Both the position numbers and the translations under genes were made by a program. A model generated the notes under the pieces. The model was not told where the DNA came from. It saw only the letters and a program-made list of their open reading frames with translations, and did no database searches. 8,946 bases of DNA from Solirubrobacterales bacterium. GTDB taxonomy: Bacteria; Actinomycetota; Thermoleophilia; Solirubrobacterales; Solirubrobacteraceae. Positions 1 to 6,815 of the stretch are shown piece after piece. The stretch covers positions 1 through 8,946 of the forward strand of contig JAOPZU010000599.1 in NCBI GenBank assembly GCA_025963955.1. Reading direction: 5' to 3'. The first letter of the stretch is position 1. The number at the start of each line of letters is the position of its first letter.

Positions 1-1
1 C

Positions 2-2677
2 CCGGCCGTCAACGCCACACCCGGCGTCGTCGACGAGGAGCTGCTGCAGGCCGTCCAGGCCGCGGTCTCCCTCGTCAAGGCCCACCGCACCCACGGTCAC
101 CTGGCCGCGCGACTGGACCCGCTCGGCTCCGAGCCCGAGGGCGATCCCGCGCTCGACCCGGAGCCGCTCGGCCTCACGCCCGAGCTCATGGCGAAGATCC
201 CGGCGAAGATCCTGCGGATCGGCGTCCCCGGCGCGACGCTCGCCGACGCGCTGCCGCACCTGAAGGAGACGTACTGCGGCACGATCGCCTACGAGATCGA
301 GCACATCGCCTCCCACCGGCAGCGCACCTGGCTGCGGGCGAAGATCGAGAAGGGCGAGTTCCGCAGCCCGCTCACGAGCCAGGAGCAGCAGGCGCTCCTC
401 AAGCGCCTGATCGAGGTCGACTCCTTCGAGCGCTTCATGCACAAGGCCTACCTCGGGCAGAAGCAGTTCTCCGTCGAGGGCCTGGACATGACGATCCCGA
501 TGATCGACGAGATGATCCAGCTGTCCGCCGCGCACGGCGCCCGCGAGGTCGTCCTCGGCATGGCGCACCGCGGCCGCCTGAACGTGCTCGCGCACAATCT
601 CGGCCGTCCGTACGAGTCGATCTTCGCGGAGTTCGAGGGCGCCTCGACGCTCGAGGCGATCACGACCATCCCGCAGGGCGGGACCGGCGACGTGAAGTAC
701 CACCACGGCGCGCAGGGCTCCTACCAGCTGCCCGACGGGTCCTCGATCCTCGTCAACCTCGAGTCCAACCCCTCGCACCTGGAGTTCGTGCACCCGGTCG
801 TCGTCGGCGCCTCGCGCGCTGCGCAGACCACGCGCCAGGGCCCGCACGCCCACCGCGACACGACCGCCGCGGTGCCGATCGTCCTCCACGGCGACGCGGC
901 CTTCCCCGGCCAGGGCGTGGTGGCCGAGTCGATGAACCTGCAGGCGCTCGACGGCTACCAGGTCGGCGGCACGCTGCACATCATCACGAACAACCAGGTC
1001 GGCTTCACCACCGACCCCGAGGACTCGCGGTCCACCCGCTGGGCCTCGGACCCGGCCAAGGGCTTCGACGTCCCGATCATCCACGTCAACGCCGACGACG
1101 TCGCCGCCTGCATCTCGGCGGTCCGGCTCGCGTTCGCGTTCCGCCAGGAGTTCGGCCACGACGTCCTCATCGACCTGATCGGCTACCGCCGCTTCGGCCA
1201 CAACGAGGCGGACGAGCCGGCCTACACGCAGCCCGAGATGACCGCGATCATCAAGAAGAAGACGCGCGTCTCGGACCTGTTCGCGGACCAGCTGACCGCC
1301 GGGGGCGTCATCGCCGCCGAGGAGGTCGAGGCCGCGAAGACCGCAATCTGGGACGAGATGACGGCGCTGCACGCCGGCCTGAAGGCCCAGATCAAGGCCG
1401 CCGCCGACTCGGGTTCCCCGACGCAGCAGACCGGCGAGTACACGCTGGACCGCTCGCCGTCGCCCGAGGTGAAGACGGCGGTCTCCGCCGAGCGCCTGCT
1501 GTCGCTCAACGACGAGCTGCTGACCGTGCCGGAGGGCTTCACCGTCCACCCGAAGCTCGTCAAGCAGCTCGAGCGCCGCCGCAAGGCCGTCGGGCCCGAC
1601 GGCGGCATCGACTGGGGCCACGCCGAGGCGCTGGCCTACTCGTCGCTGCTGACCGAGGGCATCCCGATCCGCCTGACCGGCCAGGACGTCCAGCGCGGCA
1701 CGTTCAGCCACCGCCACATGGTGCTGCACGACGCGAAGAACGGGCAGTCCGTCTCCCCGATCCAGAACCTGCCGGGCGCGCTGGCCCCGATCGAGCTCCA
1801 CAACTCGCCGCTGAGCGAGACCGCGTGCCTCGGCTTCGAGTACGGCTATTCGCAGGAGGCGCCGGAGACGCTCGTCATCTGGGAGGCGCAGTTCGGTGAC
1901 TTCGCCAACGGCGCGCAGGTCATCATCGACCAGTTCATCGTGTCCGGTCTGGCGAAGTGGGGCCAGTCCTCGCGGCTGACGCTGCTGCTCCCCCACGGCT
2001 ACGAGGGCTCGGGTCCCGAGCACTCCTCGGCCCGCCTGGAGCGTTTCCTGCAGCTGGCGGCGGAGGGCAACATCCGCGTCGCGAACGTCACGACGCCGGC
2101 GCAGTACTTCCACCTCATCCGGCGGCAGGCGCGCATCGCCAAGCAGCGTCCGCTGATCGTGATGCAGCCGAAGTCGCTGCTGCGCCTGCCCCAGGCCACG
2201 AACCGCATCGAGCACCTGGCGGAGACGCAGTTCTTCCCGGTCCTCGGCGAGCCGCGGGTCCCGGTCGACGAGGTCACGCGCCTGGTGCTGTGCACCGGCA
2301 AGGTCTACTACGACCTCGTCGGCCACCCGGACCGTCAGGCCAACCCGGGCGTCGCCATCGGCCGCGTCGAGCTGCTCTACCCCTTCCCCGAGGGCCAGAT
2401 CAAGGAGCTCATCGGGACCTACAAGAACCTCAAGGAGGTCGTGTGGGTCCAGGAGGAGCCGCGGAACATGGGCGCTCGCGCGCACATGGCCCCGCGCCTG
2501 ATGCAGATCCTGCCGGAGCACCTGGCCTTCGGCTACGTCGGCCGGCCGGAGCGCGCCTCACCGGGCGAGGGCTACCCCGCCGCGCACAACATGGAGCAGA
2601 ACCGCATCATCTCGACCGCGCTCGACCTGTCGATCCCGGTCACGCTCTACCCGACGAAGACGCCGGGCGAGCGGTAG
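2..2677 (+). CDS. sucA: 2-oxoglutarate dehydrogenase E1 component, 5'-truncated by window edge
   Basis: This is the thiamine-diphosphate-dependent E1 subunit that decarboxylates 2-oxoglutarate and passes the succinyl group to lipoyl-E2 in the TCA cycle (cytoplasmic). The frame is open from base 2, giving 891 visible residues against about 930 in E. coli SucA, so only a short N-terminal part is missing. Numbering from base 2, I see HGHLAARLDPLG (31-42), the ThDP-binding segment GDAAFPGQG (297 on) through NNQVGFTT (330 on), RRFGHNEADEP (396 on), and GTFSHRHMVLHD (566-577) with its active-site histidines. The C-terminal transketolase-like part (LPHGYEGSGPEHSS) follows. The ATG at 188 is internal, because conserved family sequence lies upstream of it in frame. 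The missing N-terminus means I cannot tell a stand-alone SucA from an actinobacterial E2-E1 fusion (Kgd/OdhA type). No sucB lies downstream; the next gene is convergent. Confidence 0.97.
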   Translation, partial: PAVNATPGVVDEELLQAVQAAVSLVKAHRTHGHLAARLDPLGSEPEGDPALDPEPLGLTPELMAKIPAKILRIGVPGATLADALPHLKETYCGTIAYEIEHIASHRQRTWLRAKIEKGEFRSPLTSQEQQALLKRLIEVDSFERFMHKAYLGQKQFSVEGLDMTIPMIDEMIQLSAAHGAREVVLGMAHRGRLNVLAHNLGRPYESIFAEFEGASTLEAITTIPQGGTGDVKYHHGAQGSYQLPDGSSILVNLESNPSHLEFVHPVVVGASRAAQTTRQGPHAHRDTTAAVPIVLHGDAAFPGQGVVAESMNLQALDGYQVGGTLHIITNNQVGFTTDPEDSRSTRWASDPAKGFDVPIIHVNADDVAACISAVRLAFAFRQEFGHDVLIDLIGYRRFGHNEADEPAYTQPEMTAIIKKKTRVSDLFADQLTAGGVIAAEEVEAAKTAIWDEMTALHAGLKAQIKAAADSGSPTQQTGEYTLDRSPSPEVKTAVSAERLLSLNDELLTVPEGFTVHPKLVKQLERRRKAVGPDGGIDWGHAEALAYSSLLTEGIPIRLTGQDVQRGTFSHRHMVLHDAKNGQSVSPIQNLPGALAPIELHNSPLSETACLGFEYGYSQEAPETLVIWEAQFGDFANGAQVIIDQFIVSGLAKWGQSSRLTLLLPHGYEGSGPEHSSARLERFLQLAAEGNIRVANVTTPAQYFHLIRRQARIAKQRPLIVMQPKSLLRLPQATNRIEHLAETQFFPVLGEPRVPVDEVTRLVLCTGKVYYDLVGHPDRQANPGVAIGRVELLYPFPEGQIKELIGTYKNLKEVVWVQEEPRNMGARAHMAPRLMQILPEHLAFGYVGRPERASPGEGYPAAHNMEQNRIISTALDLSIPVTLYPTKTPGER

Positions 2678-2686
2678 GACATCGAC

Positions 2687-2713
2687 CGCGCGCCCGGCAG
2701 GGCCGGGTGCGCG
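2687..2713. terminator. GC-rich stem-loop after sucA, possible bidirectional terminator
   Basis: Bases 2687-2698 pair with 2702-2713 (12 pairs, one of them G-U) around an AGG loop, 9 bases after the sucA stop codon. No U-tract follows on either strand, so it is not a classical intrinsic terminator. Its place between two convergent genes fits transcription stopping or 3'-end protection for both. The rest of the 74-base gap (2678-2751) holds only a GC-rich near-repeat of the end of the next gene. Confidence 0.5.
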
Positions 2714-2751
2714 CGGGTGGCGACCGCGGCCGCGCTGGGCGCACGCCTGCG

Positions 2752-3636
2752 CTACCCCGCCTCCAGCGCCTGAAGCACCGCGGCCGCGCTAGGCGCGATG
2801 TCCGGCTCCAGGCGCCCCAGCAGGTCCCGCCACCCCGGGTGCAGCGCGATCGCCTCGCGGACGCGGGCCAGGGCGGTCGGCATGTCCTCCTGGCTCGCGG
2901 CCGCCAGGCCGGACCAGAAGAGCAGCTCGTGGTTGCCGGGGGCCAGGGCGGAAGCGCGCTCGTAGCGATCGGAGGCCTCCTCGTGACGGCCGGCGGCCGA
3001 GAGCTCGTCGCCCTCCTGCGCCAGGCCGTAGGCGTCGGTCAGGTCCAGGAGCCGGTCGAGCTCCGCCAGCGGCTCGGCGGCGTCGTCCACGCGGACGTCG
3101 ACGAGCGAGGTCCACGGCTCCCCCTCGGCCGGGACGACGAGCAGGGCGGCGGACTGCCGCCCGCGAGCGTCGCCTCCGGCCGCCTCGGCCGCGTGCAGCG
3201 CCGCGGCGAGGCGTCGCTGCAGCGGGCCGCTGGCGCGCTCGTACGCCTGGGCCATCGCCGGCCAGACGTCCGGTGAGGCCATCATGTTGGCCTGCGCGCT
3301 GAACCCGCGTCCGCTCTCGTGACCGGCGAAGGCGATGCACGACGCGCCGGTGTGCACCGCGACGTCCCCGCCCGCCCCGACGACCGCCACCTGTCGGTAG
3401 GCGGCCTGCTCGTCCGCGGCCAGCAGCTGGGCGAGGGCGTCCTTCGGGCTCGCGCCGCCCTCGAGCGCGTCGAGCAGCCGCTGCCCGTACGCGGGCTCCG
3501 CGACCGACTGCGTGGCGACCGCCCCCACGCCCGCCCGGCCCCAGGCGACGACCGCGCCGACGTTGAACCAGTGCGACTGCACGGCGATCCCCATCGCCCC
3601 GGTGGCGGGGTCGTGCGCGACGATCGAGTAGGTCAT
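2752..3636 (-). CDS. DUF1028 family Ntn-hydrolase-like protein with TPR-like tail
   Basis: This 294-residue protein matches the DUF1028 family, which has an Ntn-hydrolase-like fold and no settled substrate. Family-typical segments are MTYSIVAHDPATGAMGIAVQ (1-20), the GAVVAWGRAGVGAVATQ region (27-43), a TG-S-C-AGHE segment (96-106), an F-AQ-NMM segment (112-119), QSAALLVV (161-168) and VDVRVDD (179-185). Residues about 203-275 look like one or two TPR-type helical hairpins (GRHEEASDRYERASALAPGN, then a second helix pair), an appendix often found on longer DUF1028 proteins. There is no signal peptide or membrane segment, so it is probably cytoplasmic. It is divergent from the alkyltransferase-like gene across 32 bases. 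The ATG is supported by a TACCCT hexamer ending 6 bases upstream, which implies leaderless translation. Peptidase or amidohydrolase activity would be a guess. Confidence 0.9.
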   Translation of the reverse strand: MTYSIVAHDPATGAMGIAVQSHWFNVGAVVAWGRAGVGAVATQSVAEPAYGQRLLDALEGGASPKDALAQLLAADEQAAYRQVAVVGAGGDVAVHTGASCIAFAGHESGRGFSAQANMMASPDVWPAMAQAYERASGPLQRRLAAALHAAEAAGGDARGRQSAALLVVPAEGEPWTSLVDVRVDDAAEPLAELDRLLDLTDAYGLAQEGDELSAAGRHEEASDRYERASALAPGNHELLFWSGLAAASQEDMPTALARVREAIALHPGWRDLLGRLEPDIAPSAAAVLQALEAG

Positions 3637-3642
3637 GGCGGC

Positions 3643-3648
3643 AGGGTA
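3643..3648 (-). promoter_or_regulatory. -10 hexamer TACCCT for the DUF1028 gene (leaderless)
   Basis: On the minus strand TACCCT is followed by exactly 6 bases and then the ATG. This places the expected transcription start on the A of the start codon. No Shine-Dalgarno sequence is present. No clear -35 box is seen. Confidence 0.55.
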
Positions 3649-3654
3649 GTGGCC

Positions 3655-3660
3655 TACGCT
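3655..3660 (+). promoter_or_regulatory. -10 hexamer TACGCT for the alkyltransferase-like gene
   Basis: TACGCT lies 8 bases before the GTG at 3669, so RNA would start at or within a couple of bases of the start codon. It sits only 6 bases from the opposing -10 of the DUF1028 gene, so the two divergent promoters overlap. Confidence 0.5.
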
Positions 3661-3668
3661 GGGCCCCC

Positions 3669-3956
3669 GTGCCGGACGCCGCCGCCCTCGAACGCATCCT
3701 CGACCGCGTCCGCGCGATCCCCGAGGGCTGGGTGCGCACGTACGGCGACGTGACCCCGGGTGCCCCGCGGCTGGCCGGGTCCGTGCTGCGCCACCACGCG
3801 GGCGACGACGTGCCGTGGTGGCGGGTCGTGCGGGCGGACGGCTCGCTGGCCAAGGCCGAGCGGCAGCGGGCGCACCTGGAGGCCGAGGGCGTTCCGTTCA
3901 CTCGTGCCGGCCGGGTCGACCTGCGGGCGGCGCGACTGCCCGTGGCGCCCGACTAG
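3669..3956 (+). CDS. Alkyltransferase-like protein (ATL), MGMT DNA-binding domain with Cys replaced by Trp
   Basis: This 95-residue protein is a single MGMT-type DNA-binding domain. The residues that flip the damaged base are present: RTYGDV with Tyr25, and the Arg34 region (PRLAGSVLRHH) that corresponds to the arginine finger. The active-site PCHRV of O6-alkylguanine-DNA alkyltransferase is PWWRVV here (49-54), so the acceptor cysteine is replaced by Trp50. In known ATL proteins the protein binds O6-alkylguanine without repairing it and hands the lesion to nucleotide excision repair; that role is inferred here from the family. The segment RADGSLAKAERQRAHLEAEG continues the family pattern. 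It starts at GTG, after a -10-like hexamer at 3655, and no in-frame ATG would keep the domain whole. YjbQ follows 12 bases downstream, probably in the same transcript. Confidence 0.9.
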   Translation: MPDAAALERILDRVRAIPEGWVRTYGDVTPGAPRLAGSVLRHHAGDDVPWWRVVRADGSLAKAERQRAHLEAEGVPFTRAGRVDLRAARLPVAPD

Positions 3957-3963
3957 GCTGGAG
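3954..3963 (+). promoter_or_regulatory. Ambiguous start signals for yjbQ: TAGGCT hexamer and GGAG
   Basis: TAGGCT (3954-3959) includes the TAG stop of the upstream gene and ends 9 bases before the ATG, matching the leaderless-promoter pattern of this window. GGAG (3960-3963), 5 bases before the same ATG, could instead act as a Shine-Dalgarno site on a polycistronic mRNA. The sequence allows both modes. Confidence 0.4.
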
Positions 3964-3968
3964 CCGGC

Positions 3969-4388
3969 ATGTGGCTCCAGCGCGACCTCGACCTGCGTCC
4001 GCGGCCCCGCGGCTTCCACCTGGTGACCGACGAGGTGCTCGGCGCGGTCCCGGAGCTCGCCGGGATCCGGGTCGGCCTGCTGCACCTGCTGCTGCAGCAC
4101 ACCTCCGCCTCGCTGACCCTCAACGAGAACGCCTCGCCCGACGTGCGGCGCGACATGGAGAGCTGGGTCAACGACGCGGTCCCCGAGTCCTTCGCGTGGA
4201 CCCACACCCTGGAGGGCGCGGACGACATGCCCGCCCACGTGAAGTCCTCGCTCATGGGCGCGACCCTGACCCTGCCGCTGCGTGACGGCCGGCCGGTCCT
4301 CGGCACCTGGCAGGGCATCTACCTCTGCGAGCACCGTGACCGCGGCGGCGCCCGCCGGCTGACGCTGACCGTCCACGGGGAGGACTAG
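3969..4388 (+). CDS. yjbQ: YjbQ/UPF0047 family protein (secondary thiamine-phosphate synthase-like)
   Basis: This 139-residue, full-length protein is a strong match to the YjbQ/UPF0047 family. It carries QHTSASLTLNENASPDVRRD (43-62), HTLEGADDMPAHVKSSLMG (79-97) and GTWQGIYLCEHRD (112-124). His44, His79, His90 and His122 are the conserved histidines of these blocks and are the likely metal or active-site residues. E. coli YjbQ has weak thiamine-phosphate synthase activity when overproduced, hence the common database name, but the physiological role is unsettled. The gene lies 12 bases after the ATL gene and abuts the methyltransferase gene with no gap, so the three probably share an mRNA. No membrane or signal sequence is visible. 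Confidence 0.95.
   Translation: MWLQRDLDLRPRPRGFHLVTDEVLGAVPELAGIRVGLLHLLLQHTSASLTLNENASPDVRRDMESWVNDAVPESFAWTHTLEGADDMPAHVKSSLMGATLTLPLRDGRPVLGTWQGIYLCEHRDRGGARRLTLTVHGED
4379..4384 (+). promoter_or_regulatory. Shine-Dalgarno GGAGGA for the methyltransferase gene
   Basis: GGAGGA lies inside the last codons of yjbQ, 4 bases before the ATG at 4389. It is the clearest ribosome binding site in the window and fits an internal operon gene, unlike the leaderless first genes. Confidence 0.7.
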
Positions 4389-5066
4389 ATGTCGGCCACC
4401 GCCCCGTACGACGCGCTCGTCGCCGCCCACGGCCTCTCGCCCGCCCACCGCCTGATGGTCGACGCGGTCGCCCCGGGCTCGCGGGTGCTCGACGTCGGGT
4501 GCTCGACCGGCTACCTGGCGGCGGTGCTCGCGGCGACGGGCTGCCGGGTCGTCGGGATCGAGGCCGACGAGCACGCGGCCCAGCGCGCACGGGCGCGGGA
4601 CGTCCTGGTCGCGATCATCACCGGCTCGGTCGACGACGACGACGTCCTGGCCCGCGCCGCCGAGCACGGCCCGTACGACGCGATCGTCTGCGGGGACGTC
4701 CTGGAGCACCTGCCCCACCCGAACGCGACCCTGCGCGCGCTGGCGTCGCAGCTGGCGCCAGACGGCCGCGTGGTCGTCTCGGTCCCGAACGTCGCGCACT
4801 GGACCGGGCGCCGGGCGCTGCTGCGGGGGCGCTTCCCCCGCGAGGAGCACGGGCTGTTCGACGCGACGCACCTGCGCTGGTTCACCCGCGCCGAGGCCCG
4901 CGCCCTGCTCCGCGAGGCAGGCCTCGAGGTCGCCGAGGAGCACTTCTCCCCTGCTCCGCTGCCGCTCCAGGCGCACTTCCCGTCGCTCGCCCACCTGGTC
5001 CCGCTCGCGGTCCGGACCCGGCCGGAGCTGTTCGCGCTGCAGGTCGTGCTCGTCGGGGTGCGCTAG
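4389..5066 (+). CDS. Class I SAM-dependent methyltransferase
   Basis: This 225-residue protein has the Rossmann methyltransferase core. Motif I is VLDVGCSTGYL (33-43) for SAM binding. The acidic residue closing strand 2 is in VVGIEADE (54-61). DAIVCGDVLEHLPHP (97-111) is motif II, and VVVSVPNVAHW (128-138) is strand 5. The later LFDATHLRWFT (156-166) is typical of the Methyltransf_23/11-like group often found near glycan or envelope genes, but there is no such neighbour here and the substrate is unknown. The ATG directly follows the yjbQ stop codon, and the strong Shine-Dalgarno site inside yjbQ supports coupled expression. The stop codon (5064-5066) overlaps the convergent peptidase stop (5063-5065). 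A link to thiamine or DNA repair from the operon is speculative. Confidence 0.9.
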   Translation: MSATAPYDALVAAHGLSPAHRLMVDAVAPGSRVLDVGCSTGYLAAVLAATGCRVVGIEADEHAAQRARARDVLVAIITGSVDDDDVLARAAEHGPYDAIVCGDVLEHLPHPNATLRALASQLAPDGRVVVSVPNVAHWTGRRALLRGRFPREEHGLFDATHLRWFTRAEARALLREAGLEVAEEHFSPAPLPLQAHFPSLAHLVPLAVRTRPELFALQVVLVGVR

Positions 5067-5875
5067 GCGCCGCGCCGCTGGCTGCTCTGCCGTCGCGCGC
5101 GCCGGAACTCGAGCACGTCCGCGGGGACGATCCGCGAACCCTCGTCCCGGACGTTCCCGATGCTCGCCAGCAGCTCGGGCTGACGGACGTCCCGGCGCAG
5201 GCCGGACGGAGTCTGCTCGACCCAGACGGCGCGGGTCCGTGGCCGAGAGGAGACGACACGGACCAGGTCCCGGTTCTTGAACAGCAGGCCGACGCCGTCG
5301 TCCGCGGCCCAGCCCGCGGGCAGGCGGCGCTCGGCGACCGCCTGCTCGTAGACGGGCAGGCGGTCGGGGTCGCCGTCGGCGTGGACGCACAGCGACCCGG
5401 GCAGGAGCCCGAGCCCCTTGGCGACCTCGGGCCGGCCCGAGGACTTCGTCACGCCCGCGCCGAACCAGCACATCGCGCCGGCGCTGAGGCCCGCCAGGAC
5501 GACCCCCGCGGCCCACGCCTCGCGGAGGATCTCGTCCATCCCATGGACCCGCCAGATCGCCAGCAGGTTGCGCATGGAGCCGCCGCCCACGTAGACGATG
5601 TCCTGGCCGAGGATCGTCGCCCGCAGATCGATGGGGCCACCCTCGCCGAGGCGGAAGAGGGAGAGGACGCTCGGCTCGCACGGGCGGTCGCCGAACGTCG
5701 TCTGGAACTGCGCCTCCTGACTGCCCGCGTCCCCGGAGGCCGTCGGGAGCAGCAGGATCTTCGGGACCTGCGCGGCGGCGAGCGAGAGGACGAACTCGTC
5801 GAGCGCCGGGTTCTGCGGCTCCATCGTGAAGCCGCCGCCACCCATGGCGAAGATCGTTGGCGTCCGGCCGTCCAT
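5063..5875 (-). CDS. S51 (peptidase E-like) serine hydrolase, paralog 1
   Basis: This 270-residue protein has the class I glutamine amidotransferase-like fold of the S51/peptidase E family, cytoplasmic dipeptidases that cleave Asp-X. Visible motifs are IFAMGGGGFTME (8-19), ILLLPTASGD (40-49), IVYVGGGSMRNLLAIWR (93-109), the nucleophile elbow GLSAGAMCWF (129-138) with Ser131, and LGLLPGSLCVHADGD (155-169) with His165 as the probable catalytic His. It is longer than classical PepE (about 230 residues), with a basic C-terminal tail (RRARRQSSQRR). I chose ATG 5875 over the GTG at 5881 because TAACCT (minus strand) ends 6 bases before this ATG and directly abuts the GTG. A second copy lies 59 bases upstream. 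Peptidase specificity is inferred; cyanophycinase-like activity is an alternative. Confidence 0.9.
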   Translation of the reverse strand: MDGRTPTIFAMGGGGFTMEPQNPALDEFVLSLAAAQVPKILLLPTASGDAGSQEAQFQTTFGDRPCEPSVLSLFRLGEGGPIDLRATILGQDIVYVGGGSMRNLLAIWRVHGMDEILREAWAAGVVLAGLSAGAMCWFGAGVTKSSGRPEVAKGLGLLPGSLCVHADGDPDRLPVYEQAVAERRLPAGWAADDGVGLLFKNRDLVRVVSSRPRTRAVWVEQTPSGLRRDVRQPELLASIGNVRDEGSRIVPADVLEFRRARRQSSQRRGA

Positions 5876-5881
5876 CGCCAC

Positions 5882-5887
5882 AGGTTA
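5882..5887 (-). promoter_or_regulatory. -10 hexamer TAACCT for S51 peptidase paralog 1 (leaderless)
   Basis: On the minus strand TAACCT, then 6 bases, then ATG at 5875. The expected transcription start is the A of the ATG. It decides the start codon, because the alternative GTG would lie at the edge of the promoter, upstream of any transcript. It also means this gene can be transcribed apart from its upstream paralog. Confidence 0.55.
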
Positions 5888-5897
5888 GGGCGCGCCC

Positions 5898-5917
5898 CCC
5901 GCGGCCGCTGCCGCGGG
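5898..5917. repeat. 7-bp inverted repeat between the tandem S51 peptidase genes
   Basis: CCCGCGG (5898-5904) and CCGCGGG (5911-5917) form a perfect stem with a 6-base loop. It lies in the 59-base gap between the two paralogs and just upstream of the -10 of the downstream one. It could be a U-less terminator for the upstream gene or an operator. Such GC palindromes also arise by chance here. Confidence 0.35.
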
Positions 5918-5934
5918 CACGGGCCCGGGGGCGA

Positions 5935-6675
5935 TCAAGCGGCCAGCGCGGGAGCCGCCATCCCGAGGTAGCGGGCGCTGAGCGGAGTCTCCACGACGGC
6001 GCCGTCGACGAGCGCCACGTGGTGGGCGCCGGCCGTCGGCCTGGACGCGACGACGTCGAAGAGCTCGGTCCCCTTGAAGTGCAGCGCGGCGCCGTCGTCG
6101 ACGCCGTAGCCGGCGCGCATGCCGCCGGCGACGAACTGCTTGAACTCGGTCCGGCGCTGCGGCTCGCCGTCGTAGTGCACGCAGTTGGAGTACGGGAGCA
6201 GGCCGAGGCCGTGAAGCTGCTCGGGCGGCCCGTGGAACGCGGTGACCGCGTCCTGGAACCAGCACAGCGAGCCGGCGGACAGGCCGCACATGACGGTTCC
6301 CCCGAGCCACGCGCGCTCCAGGATCGTGTCCAGCCGGTGCGCGCGCCAGGCGCCGAGCAGGCTCAGGACGCTGCCGCCGCCGACGTAGATGAGGTCCTGC
6401 TGCACGAGGTGCGCCTCGAGGTCGCCCTCGACCGCGCCGCTACCCGTGTCCCGCCGGAAGAGGGAGACGTGGGAGGCGTCCGCCACGCCCGCGAAGCGCC
6501 GGTAGAAGCGCACGACGTAGTGGTCGGCGTCGCCCGACGCCGTCGGGATGAAGCAGACCTTCGGTCTGGCCTTCCCGGTCAGGCGCAGCACGTGGTCGTC
6601 CATCAGCGTGTTGGAGGCCTCCATGGAGAAGCCGCCGCCGCCGAACGCGACAATCTGGGGAACCCTCATCTCCAT
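5935..6675 (-). CDS. S51 (peptidase E-like) serine hydrolase, paralog 2
   Basis: This 246-residue protein is a clear paralog of the downstream gene. Shared blocks are AFGGGGFSME (10-19), IPTASGDAD (43-51), LIYVGGGSVLSLLGAWR (95-111), the elbow CGLSAGSLCWF (130-140) with Ser133, and LGLLPYSNCVHYDGE (157-171) with His167. It differs mainly by lacking the long basic C-terminal tail. The catalytic Ser and His are intact in both copies, so neither looks dead. The first ATG is favoured over the one two codons later because TACCGT on the minus strand ends 7 bases upstream. The family cleaves N-terminal Asp dipeptides or related acidic substrates; the actual substrate is not visible. The protein is probably cytoplasmic, as no signal peptide is present. 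Confidence 0.9.
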   Translation of the reverse strand: MEMRVPQIVAFGGGGFSMEASNTLMDDHVLRLTGKARPKVCFIPTASGDADHYVVRFYRRFAGVADASHVSLFRRDTGSGAVEGDLEAHLVQQDLIYVGGGSVLSLLGAWRAHRLDTILERAWLGGTVMCGLSAGSLCWFQDAVTAFHGPPEQLHGLGLLPYSNCVHYDGEPQRRTEFKQFVAGGMRAGYGVDDGAALHFKGTELFDVVASRPTAGAHHVALVDGAVVETPLSARYLGMAAPALAA

Positions 6676-6682
6676 GGGTCAG

Positions 6683-6688
6683 ACGGTA
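6683..6688 (-). promoter_or_regulatory. -10 hexamer TACCGT for S51 peptidase paralog 2
   Basis: On the minus strand TACCGT ends 7 bases before the ATG at 6675, giving a leaderless or near-leaderless transcript. It is a weaker match than the TANNCT hexamers elsewhere in the window. The rest of the gap up to 6869 (about 180 bases) holds no gene; it contains the repeats near 6816-6847. Confidence 0.4.
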
Positions 6689-6815
6689 GGGACGAACCGC
6701 CGCCGCCGCTCAGATTTCAGCCTCAGGGCGATCGGGCCTGGACCGTGCGTACAACCGCCTCGGCCGCCCCGGTCAGCGCTCGCGCGGCCCAAGGCGACCA
6801 AGGTTTGGGATCACG

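Noticed and set aside
188..190. ATG at 188 as the start of sucA
   Set aside because: The frame upstream to base 2 encodes conserved E1 sequence (HGHLAARLDPLG), so the gene begins before the window.
1957..3276. A 439-codon plus-strand frame starting inside sucA and running over the DUF1028 gene
   Set aside because: It is a +1-frame shadow of sucA followed by an antisense shadow; composition is low-complexity and no motif is present.
3654..5681. A 675-codon open frame on the minus strand across the ATL, yjbQ and methyltransferase genes
   Set aside because: It is an Arg/Gly/Ala/Pro-rich antisense frame produced by high GC content. Four well-supported family proteins lie in other frames over the same bases.
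5879..5881. GTG at 5881 as start of S51 paralog 1
   Set aside because: It directly abuts the -10 hexamer TAACCT, whereas the ATG at 5875 lies at the expected leaderless distance.
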